Positions 60,975 to 64,000 of a stretch of 64,000 nt of DNA are shown piece after piece (position 1 is the first letter of the stretch; each line of letters opens with the position of its first letter). A model generated the notes under the pieces. The model searched no databases, was not told the origin of the DNA, and saw only the letters and a list, made by a program, of their open reading frames with translations. Source of the DNA: Loxodes magnus (taxonomy: Eukaryota; Ciliophora; Karyorelictea; Loxodida; Loxodidae); assembly GCA_946699065.1 (NCBI GenBank), contig CAMPDV010001933.1:1-64000 (forward strand), read 5' to 3'. A program made the position numbers and the translations under genes.

Positions 60975-62520
60975 TTTTTTATTTTGGTTTTGAAATTTTT
61001 GATTTTGGTTTTGAATTTTTTTGATTTTGGTTTTGAAATTTTTGATTTTGGTTTTGAATTTTTTGATTTTGGTTTTGAAATTTTTGATTTTGGTTTTGAA
61101 TTTTTTCGATTTTGATTTTTAATTTTTCGATTTTGGTTTTTAATTTTTTTGATTTTGGTTTTGAAATTTTTGATTTTGGTTTTGAAATTTTTGATTTTGG
61201 TTTTGAATTTTTTGATTTTGGTTTTGAAATTTTTGATTTTGGTTTTGAATTTTTTTGATTTTGGTTTTGAAATTTTTGATTTTGGTTTTGAATTTTTTGA
61301 TTTTGGTTTTGAAATTTTTGATTTTGGTTTTGAATTTTTTCGATTTTGATTTTTAATTTTTCGATTTTGGTTTTTAATTTTTTTGATTTTGGTTTTGAAA
61401 TTTTTGATTTTGGTTTTGAATTTTTTGATTTTGGTTTTGAAATTTTTGATTTTGGTTTTGAATTTTTTCGATTTTGATTTTTAATTTTTCGATTTTGGTT
61501 TTTAATTTTTTTGATTTTGGTTTTGAATTTTTTGATTTTGGTTTTGAAATTTTTGATTTTGGTTTTGAATTTTTTCGATTTTGATTTTTAATTTTTCGAT
61601 TTTGGTTTTGAATTTTTTTGATTTTGGTTTTGAAATTTTTGATTTTGGTTTTGAATTTTTTGATTTTGGTTTTGAAATTTTTGATTTTGGTTTTGAATTT
61701 TTTCGATTTTGATTTTTAATTTTTCGATTTTGGTTTTTAATTTTTTTGATTTTGGTTTTGAAATTTTTGATTTTGGTTTTGAAATTTTTGATTTTGGTTT
61801 TGAATTTTTTGATTTTGGTTTTGAAATTTTTGATTTTGGTTTTGAATTTTTTTGATTTTGGTTTTGAAATTTTTGATTTTGGTTTTGAATTTTTTGATTT
61901 TGGTTTTGAAATTTTTGATTTTGGTTTTGAATTTTTTCGATTTTGATTTTTAATTTTTCGATTTTGGTTTTTAATTTTTTTGATTTTGGTTTTGAAATTT
62001 TTGATTTTGGTTTTGAATTTTTTGATTTTGGTTTTGAAATTTTTGATTTTGGTTTTGAATTTTTTCGATTTTGATTTTTAATTTTTCGATTTTGGTTTTT
62101 AATTTTTTTGATTTTGGTTTTGAATTTTTTGATTTTGGTTTTGAAATTTTTGATTTTGGTTTTGAATTTTTTCGATTTTGATTTTTAATTTTTCGATTTT
62201 GGTTTTTAATTTTTTTGATTTTGGTTTTGAAATTTTTGATTTTGGTTTTGAATTTTTTGATTTTGGTTTTGAAATTTTTGATTTTGGTTTTGAATTTTTT
62301 CGATTTTGATTTTTAATTTTTCGATTTTGGTTTTTAATTTTTTTGATTTTGGTTTTGAAATTTTTGATTTTGGTTTTGAAATTTTTGATTTTGGTTTTGA
62401 ATTTTTTGATTTTGGTTTTGAAATTTTTGATTTTGGTTTTGAATTTTTTGATTTTGGTTTTGAAATTTTTTGATTTTGGTTATGAAAATTTTGGATTTGG
62501 GTTTGAAAATTTTGGATTTT
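60975..62520. repeat. Satellite array with 597-bp higher-order repeat
   Basis: Built from about 20-21-bp monomers GATTTTGGTTTTGAAATTTTT and GATTTTGGTTTTGAATTTTTT with interspersed CGATTTTGATTTTTAATTTTT variants. Identical blocks start at 61149, 61746 and 62343, exactly 597 bp apart. Open frames across it are artefacts of the repeat. G/T versus A/C strand asymmetry is complete. Confidence 0.95.
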
Positions 62521-62684
62521 GTATTTTGCTTTTGAAGATTTAAGTTTTGGTTTTGCAAGTTTTTGTTTTTTTTTTGATTTGAAAATTTTAGATTTTGTTG
62601 CATGATAAAAGTTTTAAGAATTGGGTTTTGGTATTTTTTTTGATTTTTAGAGCTAAATGAAAGGCGAATAAGAGTATTTATAGC

Positions 62685-62840
62685 ATTAAATCGTGAAAAA
62701 TTTAATTTTGTTTTTTTACTCAGCTTTTTACACTGCAAGATTTTTTTCGGACGGAACAAACTGGGGGAAATCGGGATAGATAAAGGTCAGAAAGGAACAA
62801 ATTTTCCAAAAAAAGTTTAAAAATATAAAAGGGTTTTGAG
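62685..62840. repeat. Right flank repeat of the satellite
   Basis: Direct counterpart of 60830-60970 (ACTCAGCTTTTTACACTGC, GGACGGAACAAACTGGGGGA, GGTCAGAAAGGAACAAATTTT). Confidence 0.8.
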
Positions 62841-63060
62841 AAAAAATGGAATTAAAAAAGATAAAGGATATAATTTTTGATTTTGGTTTCGAAATGTATT
62901 GATTTTGTGTTGTGAAAATTTTTTTGATTTTTAGAGTTAATAAAAGTAGAAAAAAATCTTGAAATACAAATAAAAAAAAATCTACTAAGAAGAAATATTT
63001 CAAAAATAAGAATAAAATAAATAAAATAAAAAATATGCTAAGAAAAGTAAGAAATGATAT

Positions 63061-63345
63061 CTAGAAAGGCGAGAGCTGAGATTGACCTTCATAATCAAAA
63101 TTTCTGGTTTTATGGATAGGAACAAGATCCTTTAATGAAGTGAGAAAGTCCCTGGTCAAAGTCAACCTTTGCAAGGGAAAGCCTTCCTCTTGATTATCCA
63201 CTCCTGGTAGGGTGTCGAAGCCTGACTGCCAATATCGATGGAGCTACTGGAAGCTGCTTTTCGAAAGCAACAGGATATACCCGATATACCATGAAGCCAG
63301 CGTTGGGATCGTAAAATGAGAAGAAGTTGAAGTCCGAAACTAATT
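63061..63345 (+). repeat. R1 repeat (copy 6)
   Basis: A diverged copy of the same subfamily as 50148-50441 (CTTTGCAAGGGAAAGCCTTCC, GCTTTTCGAAAGCAACAGGA). One end has decayed. Confidence 0.8.
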
Positions 63346-63559
63346 CAGCTTAAAAATAAATTATAGTAAAAGTAAAATATATAATTTTTTGCAAAATGAA
63401 TAAAAGCAAAACAAGAATTAAAAGTAACCTTTAATCGAAAATATGAAAGTTAATATAAAAAATAAGTATAATAATAAGATAAAATTCAAAGTGAAATTTA
63501 GAAAAATAAAGAAAAAAAAACTACAGTGTTGCAAAAATTAGATGATCTTAGAAATTACA

Positions 63560-64000
63560 TAAGTAAAGTAAGAAAAAAAGATAGAATTTCAGTTTTAGAG
63601 TTACTAAAACTTAGAGATAAAAAGAAGTTATAAGTATTTAGAAAAGTGAGGAAGTAAAGTAAGAAAAGAAGATAGCATTTCAGTTTTAGAGTTACTAAAA
63701 CTTAGAGATAAAAAGAAGTGATAAGTATTCAGAAAAGTGAGGAAGTAAAGTAAGAAAAGAAGATAGAATTTCAGCTTTAGAGTTACTAAAACTTAGAGAT
63801 AAAAAGAAGTTATAAGTATTTAGAAAAGTGAGGAAGTAAAGTAAGAAAAGAAGATAGAATTTCAGCTTTTAGAGTTACTAAAACTTAGAGATAAAAAGAA
63901 GTTATAAGTATTTAGAAAAGTGAGGAAGTAAAGTAAGAAAAAAAGATAGAATTTCAGTTTTAGAGTTACTAAAACTTAGAGATAAAAAGAAGTTATAAGT
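63560..64000. repeat. Tandem repeat, about 91-bp unit, runs off the window
   Basis: The unit includes TTTAGAGTTACTAAAACTTA, GAGATAAAAAGAAGTTATAA and GTATTTAGAAAAGTGAGGAAG. Starts of the TTTAGAG block at 63591, 63682, 63773, 63864 and 63956 give a 91-92-bp period. Copies are over 95% alike by eye. Confidence 0.93.

Noticed and set aside
61149..62543. Open frames across the satellite (repeated Ile-Leu-Val-Leu-Lys-Phe runs)
   Set aside because: They arise from a multiple-of-three higher-order tandem repeat with no stop trinucleotide; the sequence is a satellite, not a gene.
1..64000. CRISPR array or prokaryotic operon signals
   Set aside because: No spaced short repeats with unique spacers and no Shine-Dalgarno-linked gene series; the code and introns are eukaryotic.
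1..64000. Tetrahymena chromosome breakage sequence or telomeric repeats
   Set aside because: No AAACCAACCTCTTT-like 15-mer and no GGGGTT or CCCCAA-type tandem repeats were seen on either strand.

Overview
The window is about 78-80% A+T ciliate DNA. Its reading frames make sense only if TAA and TAG are read as Gln and TGA is read as Trp inside genes. The clearest cases are an LRR protein (26926-29199; 14 internal TGA, 4 TGG), a pentapeptide/WD40 protein (57651-59977; one TGA at the Trp of a WD motif), and several retroelement ORF1s with TGA inside or beside CCHC knuckles. A 206-codon ORF (22310-22930) has TGA only at its end, and I found no convincing case of TAA or TAG ending a host gene. This fits the context-dependent TGA code known from karyorelict ciliates such as Loxodes; Condylostoma is the other known all-reassigned case. 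A decayed Tetrahymena-like germline locus is a weaker alternative. Under this code there are almost no true stops, so ordinary ORF calling fails. I relied on domain motifs, paralogue comparison and non-random composition. All translations were made by eye.

Layout. 1-5.3 kb: a SINE-like repeat, tRNA-Ala, a minus-strand LINE endonuclease/RT remnant, an ORF1-like element, a second SINE and a CCHC ORF1 remnant. 5.8-9.0 kb: a Helitron-like Rep/PIF1-helicase element (copy A). 9.1-11.0 kb: a multi-pass membrane protein gene. 11.5-12.2 kb: a degenerate TPR protein. 14.3-18.7 kb and 40.2-44.9 kb: the two arms of a very long inverted repeat. Between the arms: a gene fragment cut by a retroelement (19.2-19.7), CCHC ORF1 (20.6-21.4), a small gene (22.3-22.9), ORF1-like elements (25.0-25.7; 36.8-37.8), the LRR gene (26.9-29.2), a gene cut by a SINE (29.9-31.0), Helitron copy B (31.8-35.5) carrying a nested 0.9-kb retroelement with an open ORF1, and diverged tandem repeats (38.5-39.3). 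45-54 kb: AT-rich DNA with few confident genes and another SINE type. 54.9-57.1 kb: C-terminal parts of two LINE RTs. 57.7-60.0 kb: the WD40 gene. 60.2-64 kb: three tandem-repeat arrays.

The mobile elements appear linked. SINE-like families and LINE-derived sequences share a short GC-rich hairpin (GCGCACC..GGTGCTACGCGC). This suggests non-autonomous elements mobilised by the LINE machinery. Host genes seem to use very short GT-AG introns; a 23-nt intron restores the frame of the WD40 gene. The mix of gene fragments, nested insertions and germline-type repeats suggests a micronuclear or unfragmented chromosome, but nothing here proves which nucleus it came from.
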